A stretch of 34,484 nt of DNA from Methanoregula sp. Lineage in GTDB: Archaea; Halobacteriota; Methanomicrobia; Methanomicrobiales; Methanospirillaceae. Location of the stretch: assembly GCA_028705545.1 (NCBI GenBank), contig JAQWDG010000002.1:4208-38691 (forward strand), given 5' to 3'. A program made the position numbers and the translations under genes. Shown piece after piece: positions 23,079-31,390 of this stretch. Numbering within the stretch: position 1 is the first letter of the stretch; each line of letters starts with the position of its first letter. The notes below the pieces were generated by a model that had not been told where the DNA came from, searched no databases, and saw nothing but the letters and a program-made list of their open reading frames with translations.

Positions 23079-24559
23079 TCCTGCTCGCCTATGTGCTCTG
23101 CGCTGCCATTGTAATCGCCTGCATCGCCTTCTGCCACACCCACCGGCAGATGAATGCGGCAGCCCTCGGGTTTGGCGCTGCCTGCGCGGCGATTACGGGA
23201 TACATCCTCATCTTCGTACAGGTGCCGGTCGGGACCCTTATTGTCGGGAACGGCTACTTCTTTATCGACCACTTCGGCCTCTTCGAGGTCGCCGTGGCAA
23301 CGGCCATTTTCCTTCTCGCCGCCGTATATGCCCGGGGGTACGTGGAGAACCTGATCATAAGCCACGAACTGGAAACGGGAAGCCTCAAACTCTTCTACGG
23401 GGCCTGGTGCCTGCTCGAACTGGTTATCGTCCTTGCCTTCTATTCGGACAACCTTGCGCTCTTCTGGATCTTTGCCGAGATGACCACGATCATCTCCGCG
23501 ATGCTTGTCGCTATCCTCTCGGCAAAGGAGAACATCGATGCTGCGCTCAAGTACATCTTCGTTGCCTCGGTCTCGATGCTCATTGCCTTTGCCGGGCTCA
23601 TCTTCCTCTTCGAGATTGCACGCTCGACCACAGGTACGGGCTCCCTCAACTGGACGGTGCTGATCCAGCAGGCACCCGCGTTCCCGCCGGGCATGGCGAT
23701 CGCCGCATTTGCCCTGATCTTTGTCGGGTTTGCCGCAAAATCGGGTATCTTCCCGTTCCACACCTGGCTTCCCGAGGCCCATGCAAAAGCCCCGTCCGCG
23801 GTGAGCGCCGTCCTCTCCGGAGTCCTCCTGAATGTAGGTATCTACGGGATCATCCGGGTCTTTGCCATCGTCCACCGGACCACGGCTGTGGCAACTGCAT
23901 CCCTGCTCGTCCTCTTCTTTGGGGTCTGCACCATCGGGATCGCGGCGATCTCGATGCTCCCCGAGAAGAACCTCAAAAAAATGATCGCGTTCTCGAGCAT
24001 CGAGAATATGGGCATCTGCCTTGTCGGCCTTGCAGTCGCAACCCCGCTCGCACTTTTCTGGGTACTCTTCCACGTGATGGCCCACGCGTTCACGAAAGCC
24101 TCGCTCTTTTTCTCGGCCGGTATCCTGCACCGGCAGTACAGGAGCCACCTCTCGGCAGATGCACCCGACGAGATCCGGGACGTGTTCCGGTTCCAGCCGC
24201 TGGCTGCGTGGGGGATCATCATCGGGGGTCTTGCCATTATCGGCATGCCGCCGTTTGCGGTCTTCTTCTCAAAATTCTTTATCCTGCTCTCGCTCGGGTC
24301 GCTCTCCCTCTGGGTGCTCGTTCTTGTCCTTGCACTTCTCTTTGTAGCGGCCGCAGCTCTCGGGTACTTCGTGATCCGGTCGTTCTCCCGGGTTACTCCC
24401 GAAGGCGAGCCGCTGGACCTTGTGCCCTACCAGACGCCGCTCGCCATGAAAGCCCCGATCGTGATCCTGCTCGCGGCAGTCCTCCTGCTGGCATTCCTTT
24501 TCCCGATGGGAGGCACCGCCTACTTTGACCGGATCGTTGCGGAGCTGATGTTTATATGA
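23075..24559 (+). CDS. HyfF/NuoM-N-like proton-conducting membrane subunit of Ehr-type complex
   Basis: This is the second antiporter-like subunit, 494 residues and about 14 helices. The helix 5 Glu is kept in FWIFAEMTTIISAML, and the helix 7 Lys with following His in VGFAAKSGIFPFHTWL. The broken helix 8 region EAHAKAPSAVSAVLSG follows, then LLNVGIYGIIRV, where Asn replaces the Lys of HyfB, as is usual for HyfF. EKNLKKMIAFSSIENMGI is the conserved helix 9-10 region. Two such subunits (HyfB- and HyfF-like) imply two possible ion channels. It overlaps hyfE-like and hyfG-like genes by four bases each. Confidence 0.93.
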   Translation: MILLAYVLCAAIVIACIAFCHTHRQMNAAALGFGAACAAITGYILIFVQVPVGTLIVGNGYFFIDHFGLFEVAVATAIFLLAAVYARGYVENLIISHELETGSLKLFYGAWCLLELVIVLAFYSDNLALFWIFAEMTTIISAMLVAILSAKENIDAALKYIFVASVSMLIAFAGLIFLFEIARSTTGTGSLNWTVLIQQAPAFPPGMAIAAFALIFVGFAAKSGIFPFHTWLPEAHAKAPSAVSAVLSGVLLNVGIYGIIRVFAIVHRTTAVATASLLVLFFGVCTIGIAAISMLPEKNLKKMIAFSSIENMGICLVGLAVATPLALFWVLFHVMAHAFTKASLFFSAGILHRQYRSHLSADAPDEIRDVFRFQPLAAWGIIIGGLAIIGMPPFAVFFSKFFILLSLGSLSLWVLVLVLALLFVAAAALGYFVIRSFSRVTPEGEPLDLVPYQTPLAMKAPIVILLAAVLLLAFLFPMGGTAYFDRIVAELMFI

Positions 24560-26148
24560 CCGGAACTCTTCCCCACCGTGAAGATGCAGCGTCGAAGGCC
24601 ATCCGTGAAGTCCTTGGAGGGGATGCCCCTGCCCGGGCCACGCGGGGGCCCGGTGGCGAATGGTATGTACCGGTGGATAAAAGCAGCTTTGAACGGGCGA
24701 TCCCTGAGATTGCAGCGCGCAAGTTCGTCCTCATCAGTCTCTTCTGTGTTGAAGGGTTCTCACCGGAGAGCAGGCATTCCCTCCTGTACGTTCTCGAAAG
24801 GAAAGGAAGCATCCTTGTCCTTGTCCGGGCGGTTGCCGGCGGTCAGGCAACCTCGGTTGCCACAATTTTTCCTTCGGCTGCATGGCCGGAGCGCGAGTGC
24901 CGGGACGGTTTCGGGATCGGATTTACCGGCACATCCGATACCCGCAGGCTCCTCCTTCACGAGCCATACCCAAAGGATTTCCACCCGCTTGATAAGGCGT
25001 TCACAAACGCACCGATCGTGACCAATGACGATGTCCCTGCTGCGGACGAATACCCGTTTAAGGCAATGACCGGGGAGGGCGTGTACCAGGTCGCTGTAGG
25101 CCCGGTCCACGCCGGCATCATCGAGCCTGGGCACTTCCGGTTCAGCGTAATTGGTGAGACCGTCTTCAACCTCGAAATACGGATGTTCTACACCCATCGG
25201 GGGATCGAGAAACTCGCCGAGGGAAAGTCCACGGAGGACTGCGTGAAGGTTGCCGAAGCCGTGAGCGGCGACGAATCGGTGGCAAACGTAACCTCGTTCT
25301 GCATGGCTGTCGAGCGCCTCTCGGGGATTACCGTCCCGGACCGGGCCTGGTACCTCCGGACTATCCTCTGCGAGCTGGAACGATGCTGCTCGCACCTCGG
25401 CGACGAGGCAGGGATGCTCACCGATGTTGCCTTTGCCCTGGGTTCAAGCCAGTTCTCGGTGCTCCGCGAGGAAGTTTTCCGGAAGAACGCGGAACTGACC
25501 GGTTCCCGGTTCCTCCGGGGAATGACCTGTATCGGCGGCGTCTCCCGGGACATCCCGAGAGACCGGCTCGCAGACCTTGCAGAATTTGTCGGGCAACTCA
25601 GGAAACGATTCCGGGTTGGACTCTCGATCGTCCTGTCCACGCCATCGGTGATCGACCGGTTCTCGACCACCGGGGTAGTAAAGCGCGAACTCCTCCGGCC
25701 GCTCAACATCACCGGCCCGGTGGCCCGGGCATCGGGCGGCAGGGTCGATGTCCGGCTCGACCACCCGTACGGCGTGTACGACCGGTTCGTCCCGGTTCAT
25801 ACCCCCATTGCCGATGGAGACGTGCTCGCCCGGTTCACGGTAAAGGCACAGGAATTTCTCGACTCGCTTGACCTCATCGAACGGCTCATTGCTGCAATTC
25901 CGGAAGGGCCGGTACAAAGCAACGAGCCGGTCCGGGATGGGTATGCGCTTGCCCTTGTCGAATCGGCCCGGGGCCAGAACCTCTGCTGGGTCAGGGTCAA
26001 AGACGGAAGGATCGACCGATACAAGGTCCGAACCGCCTCGTACTGCAACTGGCTGGCCATCGAACATGCGGTACCGGGGAACATCGTCGCCGACTTCCCG
26101 GTGATCAACAAGAGCATGAACCTGTCCTATGCCGGGACGGATATGTGA
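24556..26148 (+). CDS. HyfG-like large subunit (NuoC-NuoD fusion) lacking all Ni-Fe ligands
   Basis: Residues ~1-150 form a NuoC-like domain with WPERECRDGFGIGFTG. Residues ~175-530 form the NuoD/hydrogenase large-subunit domain with VGPVHAGIIEPGHFRF and YTHRGIEKLAEG. In active group 4 hydrogenases the N-terminal site reads VCGDC or VCGIC; here it is VSGDE, so the ligands become Ser237 and Glu240. The C-terminal DPCFSC motif becomes NLSYAG (522-527), replacing both Cys by Ser524 and Gly527 with no gap from DFPVI to TDM. The Arg and His flanking the first motif are also changed. It cannot bind a normal Ni-Fe centre, so hydrogenase activity is excluded on motif grounds. It fits the Ehr group of hydrogenase-related complexes. 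Confidence 0.92.
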   Translation: MTGTLPHREDAASKAIREVLGGDAPARATRGPGGEWYVPVDKSSFERAIPEIAARKFVLISLFCVEGFSPESRHSLLYVLERKGSILVLVRAVAGGQATSVATIFPSAAWPERECRDGFGIGFTGTSDTRRLLLHEPYPKDFHPLDKAFTNAPIVTNDDVPAADEYPFKAMTGEGVYQVAVGPVHAGIIEPGHFRFSVIGETVFNLEIRMFYTHRGIEKLAEGKSTEDCVKVAEAVSGDESVANVTSFCMAVERLSGITVPDRAWYLRTILCELERCCSHLGDEAGMLTDVAFALGSSQFSVLREEVFRKNAELTGSRFLRGMTCIGGVSRDIPRDRLADLAEFVGQLRKRFRVGLSIVLSTPSVIDRFSTTGVVKRELLRPLNITGPVARASGGRVDVRLDHPYGVYDRFVPVHTPIADGDVLARFTVKAQEFLDSLDLIERLIAAIPEGPVQSNEPVRDGYALALVESARGQNLCWVRVKDGRIDRYKVRTASYCNWLAIEHAVPGNIVADFPVINKSMNLSYAGTDM

Positions 26149-26157
26149 GGAAAGAGT

Positions 26158-26676
26158 ATGGTCAATGCATTTTCCTGTCTGGTAAAAAGGAAGGTGACCG
26201 ACGAGCACCCGGCAAAGAACGAAGAGATCGAGAAACTGGGTGCTGAGATCAAACGGGAGATCGATGCCCGGTTCGGCCGCAGCCTTGCGATCCGCGAACT
26301 CGATGCCGGCAGCGACAACGCGGCCGAGATCGAGATAAACAACCTCTCGAATGCTTACTACGATGTCGAACGCTTTGGCATTGCGTTCGTTGCGTCCCCC
26401 CGGCATGCGGATGTCCTGCTCGTGACCGGGGCAGTCACCCACAACATGGAAATTGCGGTGAAAAAAACCTACGATGCCATGCCCTTCCCGAAGTTTGTAG
26501 TGGCGGCGGGTGACGATGCCTGCGATGGCGGGATCTATAAAGGGACCTATGCAGTCCTCGGGGGCGTGGACAAGGTACTGCCGGTCGATCTGATAATCCC
26601 GGGCAATCCTCCCACACCGGCACAGATCCTTGCCGGTCTGCTTGCGCTCATGAAGAATGCGGGCAAAACCCGGTAA
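26158..26676 (+). CDS. HyfI/NuoB-like small subunit lacking proximal [4Fe-4S] ligands
   Basis: The 172-residue protein is clearly a NuoB/HyfI homologue: ERFGIAFVASPRHADVLLVTG, KTYDAMPFPKFVVAAGDD and GGVDKVLPVDLIIPG (short blocks) are all present. Normal members hold four Cys for cluster N2 in GSCNGC, GDC and PGCPP. Here these read GSDNAA, GDD and PGNPP, so the ligand positions are Asp53, Ala56, Asp120 and Asn150. Only Cys7 and Cys122 remain, too few and misplaced for a cluster. The start ATG at 26158 has GAGGAAAG just upstream and lies nine bases after the hyfG-like stop. The last gene of the operon, it should dock on the NuoD-like and NuoH-like subunits as a structural piece. Confidence 0.92.
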   Translation: MVNAFSCLVKRKVTDEHPAKNEEIEKLGAEIKREIDARFGRSLAIRELDAGSDNAAEIEINNLSNAYYDVERFGIAFVASPRHADVLLVTGAVTHNMEIAVKKTYDAMPFPKFVVAAGDDACDGGIYKGTYAVLGGVDKVLPVDLIIPGNPPTPAQILAGLLALMKNAGKTR

Positions 26677-26705
26677 TTCCCGGTACCGACACATCCCCGC
26701 AGGGA

Positions 26706-26716
26706 ATAATTTATAC
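26706..26716 (+). promoter_or_regulatory. TATA box of the alpha/beta hydrolase gene
   Basis: AATTTATACC holds a TTTATA core centred about 30 bases before the ATG at 26742. It indicates a separate, leaderless transcript, so the hydrolase is probably not part of the Ehr-type operon. Confidence 0.5.
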
Positions 26717-26741
26717 CGAGACACCGTAACCGGATACAACT

Positions 26742-27533
26742 ATGAGTCCGGTGCGGAAATGGGGAATGGGGCCCTATCCTGTCGCGGTCGTCCACGGTGG
26801 CCCGGGAGCTCCGGGTGAGATGGCTGCCGTTGCCCGCGAGCTCTCGTCCGTGAAAGGTATCCTCGAACCGCTCCAGACTGCAACTACTCTGGACGGGCAG
26901 GTCCGGGAGCTCATGCAGGTTCTGGAAAAGGACGGCATGCCCCCGATAACTCTCATAGGCTTTTCGTGGGGTGCGTTCCTTTCCTGGATGGTCGCCGCCC
27001 GGTATCCGGCGCTAATAAAAAAACTGATCCTTGTAGGATGCCCGCCATTCGAGGATCAGTACGCAAAAGCGATCACAAAAACCCGGCTCGACCGGCTCAA
27101 ACCCGGGGAGCGCCGGCAGGCACAGGACCTGATGGCAGCCCTTGAAAACCCGGATGGCCCCCGGGGTGAGGCCGACCGGGACCTCCTTCTCGCACGGCTG
27201 GGTGGCCTGCTCTCCCGTGCAGATACCTGCGATGCGTTTGCGGTCGATAACCAGTCGTTTTACTGCCAGTACGATGTCTTTAAGGGAGTCTGGGACGAGG
27301 CCTGCGAACTACGGAGAGCAAAGATCCTGCTTGCCATGGGCCAGAAGATCACCTGCCCGGTGCTTGCGATCCACGGGGATTACGATCCCCACCCGGCGGA
27401 AGGTGTCGAGGTTCCCCTCGAAAAGAACCTGAATAACTTCCGGTTTGTTCTCCTCCCAAAATGCGGCCATCGCCCGTGGATCGAGCGGAATGCCGCAGAA
27501 GAGTTTTACCGGATCCTTACCGAAGAGATCTGA
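26742..27533 (+). CDS. Alpha/beta-fold hydrolase
   Basis: This 263-residue protein of the alpha/beta hydrolase fold has the oxyanion-type HGGPG (18-22), the nucleophile elbow GFSWG (Ser75), a likely catalytic acid in HGDYDPH (Asp213 or Asp215), and the catalytic His243 in KCGHRPW. The cap region between ~105 and 195 is charged and helical. HGGPG is shared with prolyl iminopeptidase-like members, but substrate cannot be told from the sequence. No signal peptide is visible, so it is cytosolic. It is on the same strand as the Ehr-type cluster but has its own TATA element. Confidence 0.9.
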   Translation: MSPVRKWGMGPYPVAVVHGGPGAPGEMAAVARELSSVKGILEPLQTATTLDGQVRELMQVLEKDGMPPITLIGFSWGAFLSWMVAARYPALIKKLILVGCPPFEDQYAKAITKTRLDRLKPGERRQAQDLMAALENPDGPRGEADRDLLLARLGGLLSRADTCDAFAVDNQSFYCQYDVFKGVWDEACELRRAKILLAMGQKITCPVLAIHGDYDPHPAEGVEVPLEKNLNNFRFVLLPKCGHRPWIERNAAEEFYRILTEEI

Positions 27534-27670
27534 TTTTTAAAATGAGATGATGGGCCGGATGTAATACTCCCTACCCTCTGACAGCGAAAACGGGCACGCG
27601 CCCCCGGCCCCCTCGCGCCCGGCGGATGGCACCGCTCTACCCGTCTCGCCAGGGGGAAGCGCTGGCAAAA
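27534..27670. other. Convergent intergenic region
   Basis: This 137 bp stretch between convergent genes is G/C-rich with the low-complexity GGGCACGCGCCCCCGG. It contains a short stem-like GGGC-ACGC-GCCC but no gene. TTTTTAAAA directly at the hydrolase stop may act as a terminator. Confidence 0.35.
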
Positions 27671-29002
27671 CTAACGATTCAGATTTTTCTTCAGCTTCGC
27701 AAGCACCCGTTTCTTCTTTTCAATGGCTGCTTCCGATGCCTTGAGGACGCCTTTCTGCATCTCCTCAAATGCCGGTACATCGGTATCTACTACCTTTTTC
27801 ACCGGTGTATAGGCCGATTCACGGAACCGGGGCTGGAAATCGGTCTCTTTCCCGTTTGATATGAGAACCGATTCCGGTTTTCCTTTCTCCACGTACCCGA
27901 TCTCCCGGCACCCGACACCGGTGGCATTGATGACCCGGATAATTTCCTGTGCGTCTGCCTTTGGTGCGACAATGAGCAGCGCGTCGAGCGAGACGCCGAG
28001 GAAATCGATCTGGAGAGCATCGAGCATCTTCTGCACCCGGGGATTGACAAGCGCCCGTGCTTCCTCTTCACGCACGACCATCCGGCACTGTGCAGTCTCG
28101 GTCATCTCGAAGATATCGCCCCGCAGGCCGCCGTTGGTCACATCGGTCATTGCATGGATTTTGTCAAAGACCGGGCTTTTGATCAGCGTCTCGCAGGTAG
28201 TCAGGAAGTTGAGGTTGATCGTCTCTTCCACAACCTCGGGGAAACCGGAGTAGATAGCCGCTGTCGCAATCGTCCCACCGCCGGCACCCTCAGTCATCAG
28301 GATCGCATCTCCGGGCTGCGTAGATTTCCGGGCGGTCAGGTGGCGGGCCACACCCACGCAGCCCACGCAGCCGGTAAGCCGGCTGCCCAGCACCATGTCC
28401 CCGCCTATCCGCAGTGTCGAACCGGTCACGAGCGGAATATCCATGGCCTCCCCGACCGCGGTGATGCCCGCTGTGTAATCGAAGATCTTTGCCACATCCC
28501 CGTCATCGGCCACGTGGATATCGGAGAAGAGCATCACCGGCTTTGCCCCCATCACGTAGAGGTCGCGGAGCGTTGCCCGGGTCACATGGAACCCGGCAAG
28601 GAAAGGGTAATCGGAGAGCCGGGAGTGCATCCCGTCGACCGTGCAGACAATATAGTCTCCGCCGGCTTTTACCGCCCCGGCATCGTCCATCTCGTCCACG
28701 CCAACCGATGCAGACGTTTTTCCTATGATGCGGGCGATCTGGCGGTGGGCAAAAAAGTCGCCTTTTCCCCGGGAGCCTACCCCGAACTCCCCCATCTTTA
28801 CTCCCGCCGGTTCAAAGGAAAAAAAGTCCCCGGTGAGCCCATTGGTGTTTTTGACTTCCTGCACGACCGCTCGTGCAAAAGCTTCGGTATATTCAGCCCG
28901 GGAATGTTTTATCTCGGTTATCCGCCCGGCAAGGTTCTGGATTACTGCCTCTTCAGCCTCGCCGGCCGCGAGGTGTACGCGGGCATACTCCTCAACATCC
29001 AT
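27671..29002 (-). CDS. AIR synthase-related protein (PurM/HypE/SelD superfamily)
   Basis: This 443-residue protein combines an N-terminal ~60-residue helical extension with a PurM-type ATP-binding fold and a C-terminal helical tail rich in Lys and Glu. Visible marks are VGVDEMDDAGAV and YIVCTVDGMHSRLSDYPF (phosphate/Mg site). FSDIHVADDGDVAKI, MTEGAGGGTIAT, and the second-domain AMTDVTNGGLRGDIF follow. Archaeal members of this group are often annotated as HypE-like hydrogenase maturation factors; the true reaction is uncertain. HypE normally ends with a conserved cysteine that carries thiocarboxamide; here the protein ends with a Lys/Asn/Arg tail, so classical HypE chemistry is unlikely. It is transcribed toward the Ehr-type cluster, not with it. 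Confidence 0.8.
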   Translation of the reverse strand: MDVEEYARVHLAAGEAEEAVIQNLAGRITEIKHSRAEYTEAFARAVVQEVKNTNGLTGDFFSFEPAGVKMGEFGVGSRGKGDFFAHRQIARIIGKTSASVGVDEMDDAGAVKAGGDYIVCTVDGMHSRLSDYPFLAGFHVTRATLRDLYVMGAKPVMLFSDIHVADDGDVAKIFDYTAGITAVGEAMDIPLVTGSTLRIGGDMVLGSRLTGCVGCVGVARHLTARKSTQPGDAILMTEGAGGGTIATAAIYSGFPEVVEETINLNFLTTCETLIKSPVFDKIHAMTDVTNGGLRGDIFEMTETAQCRMVVREEEARALVNPRVQKMLDALQIDFLGVSLDALLIVAPKADAQEIIRVINATGVGCREIGYVEKGKPESVLISNGKETDFQPRFRESAYTPVKKVVDTDVPAFEEMQKGVLKASEAAIEKKKRVLAKLKKNLNR

Positions 29003-29025
29003 ATAATCCGTATTCGCACCGGGGC

Positions 29026-29034
29026 AATAAATAA
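29026..29034 (-). promoter_or_regulatory. TATA box of AIR synthase-related gene
   Basis: TTATTTATT on the minus strand is centred 28 bases upstream of the ATG at 29002, giving a leaderless transcript. Confidence 0.55.
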
Positions 29035-29061
29035 CGAGGGGGTTTTTGAGAGGCTGCCCCG

Positions 29062-30006
29062 CTAACGGCGCAGGATCTCCAGCACTTCTGCAAACGTGCG
29101 CTGCGCCTCATCGAACCGCTTCTCCCTGAGCTGGGCAAACCCCCGGGCGATACCGCCCCGGACATCCTTGATATCGATATAATATGCCTGGTCAAAGGCC
29201 CTGCCCGATTCCCGGAACCTCCCCAGGGAAAAACAGGAGTTGCTCAATACCACCCAGGCATCGGCGTTTGTCGGGTCGCCCTCAAGGGAATCCCTGAGGC
29301 ATGCAACTGCATCCTCGTGCCTGCTGAGCATGGAAAGGGCGCTCCCTTTCCGGTAGAGCGCACGGGGATTATCGGGCTGGAGTGAAAGCGCCTTTTCAAG
29401 TGGGAGAAGCGCATCCTCGTACCTTCTCTGGTTAATCCGTGCGATCCCCTTGTTGAGGTGGGCAGAAAAATAAAACGGGAAGATCTTTAACGCCCGGTCA
29501 TAACAGGCGATCTCTTCCTCGTAGTGCCGCAGTTTCCCGAGCGCATACCCCTTGTTCACCCATGCCGAAAGGTATCGTGCCCGTAAGGAGATTGCCCTCT
29601 CGCAGCACTCGATCTCCTCAGTATATCTCCCGAGCATCCCAAGGGCGACGCCTTTGTTGTTCCATGCAACCGCATTTTCGGGATCGAGGGCAATCGCGCT
29701 GTCGCAACAGGCGGCCTTCTCTTCGAACCGCTTGAGTTTCCCGAGGGCAAATCCCTTGTAATTCCAGGCTTCGGTACAGGCCGGGTCGAGGGCGAGGGCC
29801 TTGTCGCAGCACTCTATCTCTTCCTCGTATCTTCCCAGTTTACCCAGGGCAAAACCCTTCCCCGCCCATGCAGATGCCGAATCCGGGTTTATAGAAAGGG
29901 CATGGTCGAACGAGACCAGTGCATCGTCATGTCGCCCGTCCCTGCCATCTTCTAGGCCTTTCCTGCAGAATTCAGCTGCAGATCCGCCGGAATCGTGATC
30001 TGTCAT
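29062..30006 (-). CDS. Tetratricopeptide repeat protein
   Basis: The 314-residue protein consists almost wholly of about eight or nine TPR units of 34 residues. Repeats of the type AWNNKGVALGMLGRYTEEIE with following CC-RAISL are evident. Three successive repeats carry a Cys pair at the same place (ECCDKA, ACCDSA, ECCERA), and the last repeat is less regular. There is no signal peptide, membrane segment or enzymatic domain, so it is probably a cytosolic scaffold for protein contacts. Methanogen genomes carry many such proteins, and a specific partner cannot be named. It begins with ATG 30006 and ends 59 bases before the next leftward gene starts. Confidence 0.92.
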   Translation of the reverse strand: MTDHDSGGSAAEFCRKGLEDGRDGRHDDALVSFDHALSINPDSASAWAGKGFALGKLGRYEEEIECCDKALALDPACTEAWNYKGFALGKLKRFEEKAACCDSAIALDPENAVAWNNKGVALGMLGRYTEEIECCERAISLRARYLSAWVNKGYALGKLRHYEEEIACYDRALKIFPFYFSAHLNKGIARINQRRYEDALLPLEKALSLQPDNPRALYRKGSALSMLSRHEDAVACLRDSLEGDPTNADAWVVLSNSCFSLGRFRESGRAFDQAYYIDIKDVRGGIARGFAQLREKRFDEAQRTFAEVLEILRR

Positions 30007-30159
30007 ACCGGAATACCCTGTTTGTCATGCCCCTTTTCGGCAACTGGATGTGCCTCAGGGAAATATCCCGAAAATCCCACACTTTTTTAGTAATGGCGGT
30101 TATCGGTTTTAAAATATACCTGATTTCCGGTAGTACCTTTCCCTGTCGTCTGGGTTACG

Positions 30160-30630
30160 TTATTCGATACGGTAGCCGTGCGATGTAAGGAACTCCGCAC
30201 GGCGTTCTTCTGCATCCGGGCACGATTCGGGGATCTCTTTTTCGGCCCTCTCCCAGAGTGCCCGGAGCTGTGCGTTTTCCGAATGCAGGTTGAGGGTCCC
30301 GGTGACCGTTCCGCAAAACTTCTCGTCAGGATCGGAGATCCGCATAACCACGCACCGGTAAAACTTGCACTGGGCCGGGCTGTCGCGGTGGATGGTGCAT
30401 CTCAACAGATTTCCCTCGGGACGGAGGAACCGGCAGGCGTGTGGGTGCGTATCGGGAAATGCAGGGTCTGAAAAGATCTCCTGTTTGTCCTCGTCGACAC
30501 ATGCGGTAAAAGGGGTTCCGGTCGAGACGGATTCGCAGGCAAATTCAAAAGGCCCGAGCTGGCGCTCGATGACAATGTAGTCCCCGAGATGCATGCAGCA
30601 TTCTCCGCACTGCCGGCAGCTAAATACCAT
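30160..30630 (-). CDS. YkgJ-family cysteine cluster protein
   Basis: This 156-residue protein opens with the signature CRQCGECC (Cys5, 8, 11, 12). Later it has HACRFLRPEGNLLRCTIH and AQCKFYRC, the Cys pattern of the YkgJ / UPF0153 family, thought to chelate zinc or iron. The C-terminal ~45 residues are helical and charged. Function in the family is not established; roles in metal binding or Fe-S handling are suggested. ATG 30630 begins right at the conserved motif. A 109 bp gap separates it from the next leftward gene. Confidence 0.88.
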   Translation of the reverse strand: MVFSCRQCGECCMHLGDYIVIERQLGPFEFACESVSTGTPFTACVDEDKQEIFSDPAFPDTHPHACRFLRPEGNLLRCTIHRDSPAQCKFYRCVVMRISDPDEKFCGTVTGTLNLHSENAQLRALWERAEKEIPESCPDAEERRAEFLTSHGYRIE

Positions 30631-30739
30631 TGGTTCATTCCCGTAAGGTATCGGCGGTCCAGAGATGGATCTGGCAGGCAGGTGACCGCTGTTCCTTTGT
30701 ATACCCGGTTTTTATTTTTTCATCAGATAAACGCGTCGG

Positions 30740-31369
30740 TTATTGGATCTTATCTGCCGCAGCCTGCGCCAGGGTCTTGAGGGTTTCGTAATCCGTTGTC
30801 GTTCCCCCCATGGTCAGTTCCTCGTACACGTTCTTTTTGGTAAACATGATCGTATAGGTCGAAGAGAACGGATCGGTAGTGGGCTTCCTGAATGCATAGG
30901 TATGCTCGCCAAGGACCGGGCAGGGCAGCTCGTAGAGGGTATCCCCCGTATCGTTCTCTGTGACGACCGCCTCCTTTTTTATACTAAATACAAGGTTCAT
31001 GTTTTCCCGGGAGTAGAGGCCGATGACCTGCCTGAACCCGGTCAGGTCGTCTTTTGCCTTATTCATACGGTAATAGGCGACCATGTATCCGCCCCGCCAT
31101 CCCTGGTCGCGGAGCACCTGGTCTGTCTCGCTGTAGGTGAGATCGGTACGCTCCTTGAGGATATAGTCTGCCGGCATATCGGCAGGTTCGAGGGCCAATG
31201 CAGAGGTCATGGTTATCGCGGAGGGGGTAGTTGTCGCGGGTACAACCGTCGGCTCAGGGGTAACCGTCGGGGTCGGCGTGACCGGGTCGGGAAAAATGGC
31301 GGAAAGGCACCCGGCACCCGCAAGTGCCGCTGCAAGGATTACACAGAGAACACCTGCTCCGGCATGCAT
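30740..31369 (-). CDS. Putative surface lipoprotein
   Basis: This 209-residue protein starts with a signal peptide whose lipobox-like LAGAGC ends at Cys21. It has a Pro/Thr/Val linker to about residue 50 and a ~150-residue globular domain with no recognised family. The domain is mixed alpha/beta, with a GWRGGYMVAYYRM segment and a C-terminal helix. It is probably anchored outside the cell membrane. A TATA-like ACATTTTACC is centred 27 bases before the ATG. The linker resembles that of the lipoprotein at 8.9-9.4 kb, but the mature domains are unrelated by eye. Confidence 0.8.
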   Translation of the reverse strand: MHAGAGVLCVILAAALAGAGCLSAIFPDPVTPTPTVTPEPTVVPATTTPSAITMTSALALEPADMPADYILKERTDLTYSETDQVLRDQGWRGGYMVAYYRMNKAKDDLTGFRQVIGLYSRENMNLVFSIKKEAVVTENDTGDTLYELPCPVLGEHTYAFRKPTTDPFSSTYTIMFTKKNVYEELTMGGTTTDYETLKTLAQAAADKIQ

Positions 31370-31390
31370 ACCCTAGGGTTGATAATGGAA

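Noticed and set aside
22996..24528. 510-codon plus-strand frame over the HyfF-like gene
   Set aside because: It overlaps hyfE and hyfF in another frame and has shadow-type Arg/Pro/Cys-rich composition; the HyfF frame has clear homology.
19502..26676. Calling the cluster an active group 4 [NiFe] hydrogenase or formate hydrogenlyase
   Set aside because: All four Ni-Fe ligand cysteines and all four proximal cluster cysteines are replaced, and no ferredoxin-like subunit is present.
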